This document shows positions 14,173 through 14,292 of a stretch of DNA of 14,292 bases, piece after piece (position 1 is the first letter of the stretch; every line of letters begins with the position of its first letter). This DNA comes from Gammaproteobacteria bacterium. GTDB taxonomy: Bacteria > Pseudomonadota > Gammaproteobacteria > SZUA-229. The translations under genes were made by a program, and so were the position numbers. Location of the stretch: NCBI GenBank assembly GCA_029879605.1, contig JAOUQA010000014.1, positions 1-14,292 of the forward strand, in the 5' to 3' direction. Under the pieces are notes generated by a model that saw only the letters and a program-made list of their open reading frames with translations, ran no database searches and had not been told where the DNA came from.

Positions 14173-14292
14173 TTAACTACCTGAACTGATTTTTTTCAAG
14201 CTATTCAGATCATGAATAGTAAAGCCCCGTTTTTTGATGCTAATGTGCTTTTCTGATTCCAGTTGTTTAATACTTCTGATGAGTGTCCTTTG
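14173..14292 (-). CDS. CRP/FNR-family transcription regulator, C-terminal end
   Basis: The last 39 codons and stop of a gene that enters from the right edge. The translation starts QRTLIRSIKQLESEKHISI and ends FTIHDLNSLKKISSGS. This fits the end of the winged helix-turn-helix domain of CRP/FNR proteins: the recognition helix (S/Q-R-T-L-I-R-S-I-K-Q-L), the E-x-x-x-I turn, the wing, and the closing I-x-D-x-x-x-L helix. The sensor domain is outside the window, so whether it carries FNR-type Fe-S cysteines, heme or a nucleotide site cannot be seen. It is on the same strand as the NapA-like gene, 390 bases upstream, and is a plausible regulator of that unit (inference). It is short, so the family call rests on pattern rather than length. 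Confidence 0.72.
   Translation of the reverse strand, partial: QRTLIRSIKQLESEKHISIKKRGFTIHDLNSLKKISSGS

Noticed and set aside
1..14292. CCWGG as a DNA uptake sequence
   Set aside because: Bases flanking CCWGG vary freely (GCCAGG or CCTGGC in roughly a third of cases, as expected by chance), while uptake sequences are nine bases or longer with fixed flanks.
1..14292. Mobile element, CRISPR array, defence island or RNA gene
   Set aside because: No transposase, integrase, terminal repeats, spaced repeats or tRNA-like cloverleaf was seen on either strand.

Overview
The window reads as chromosomal DNA of a Gram-negative, moderately AT-rich gammaproteobacterium. The pointers are a late lipid A-type acyltransferase, a DUF2058 (YaiL-like) protein, a TIGR04219-type outer-membrane protein, RecQ, and exported redox proteins with Tat and Sec signals. 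There is no phage, transposon, CRISPR array, rRNA or tRNA that I can see. The exact genus cannot be read from the sequence. Several AT-rich gaps of 300 to 440 bases separate short transcription units.

Layout. (1) Positions 1-885 hold the C-terminal part of a GspE/PilB/MshE-type secretion or pilus ATPase that begins left of the window. (2) After a very AT-rich 440-base gap comes a rightward unit of three genes: a small Cys-motif plus ankyrin-repeat protein, then two half-size YeeE/YedE-type membrane proteins (1326-2959). It ends at a strong two-way terminator shared with a leftward gene for an exported, probably outer-membrane protein of unknown function (3069-4019). (3) A HtrB/LpxL-family acyltransferase runs rightward and converges on a leftward DUF2058 gene. 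(4) A TIGR04219-type outer-membrane protein runs rightward and converges on leftward recQ, which carries an extra C-terminal helix-turn-helix region. A doubtful 69-residue ORF lies just upstream of recQ. (5) An orphan ParA-type ATPase and an unknown lipoprotein run rightward to a second two-way terminator. (6) On the far side of it is a leftward unit of a Tat-exported NapA-like molybdopterin oxidoreductase followed, with a shared junction, by a small tetraheme cytochrome c. (7) At the right edge, 390 bases upstream of the oxidoreductase and not covered by any long ORF, is the last 39 codons of a CRP/FNR-type regulator on the same strand.

How they work together. The clearest functional module is the right end: the periplasmic molybdoenzyme and the multiheme cytochrome should form an electron-transfer pair, plausibly under redox control by the neighbouring CRP/FNR-type protein. 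No NapB, NapC or NapD is present beside it, so calling it a standard nitrate reductase would be unsafe. The YeeE pair is probably a sulfur-compound transporter split in two, with the ankyrin protein as co-transcribed partner.

The least expected signal is not a gene: the pentanucleotide CCWGG is strongly over-represented across the window (about 65-70 copies by eye against about 15 expected from base composition), while CTAG and CTWGG are scarce. This pattern is what very-short-patch repair at Dcm-type methylation sites would leave.
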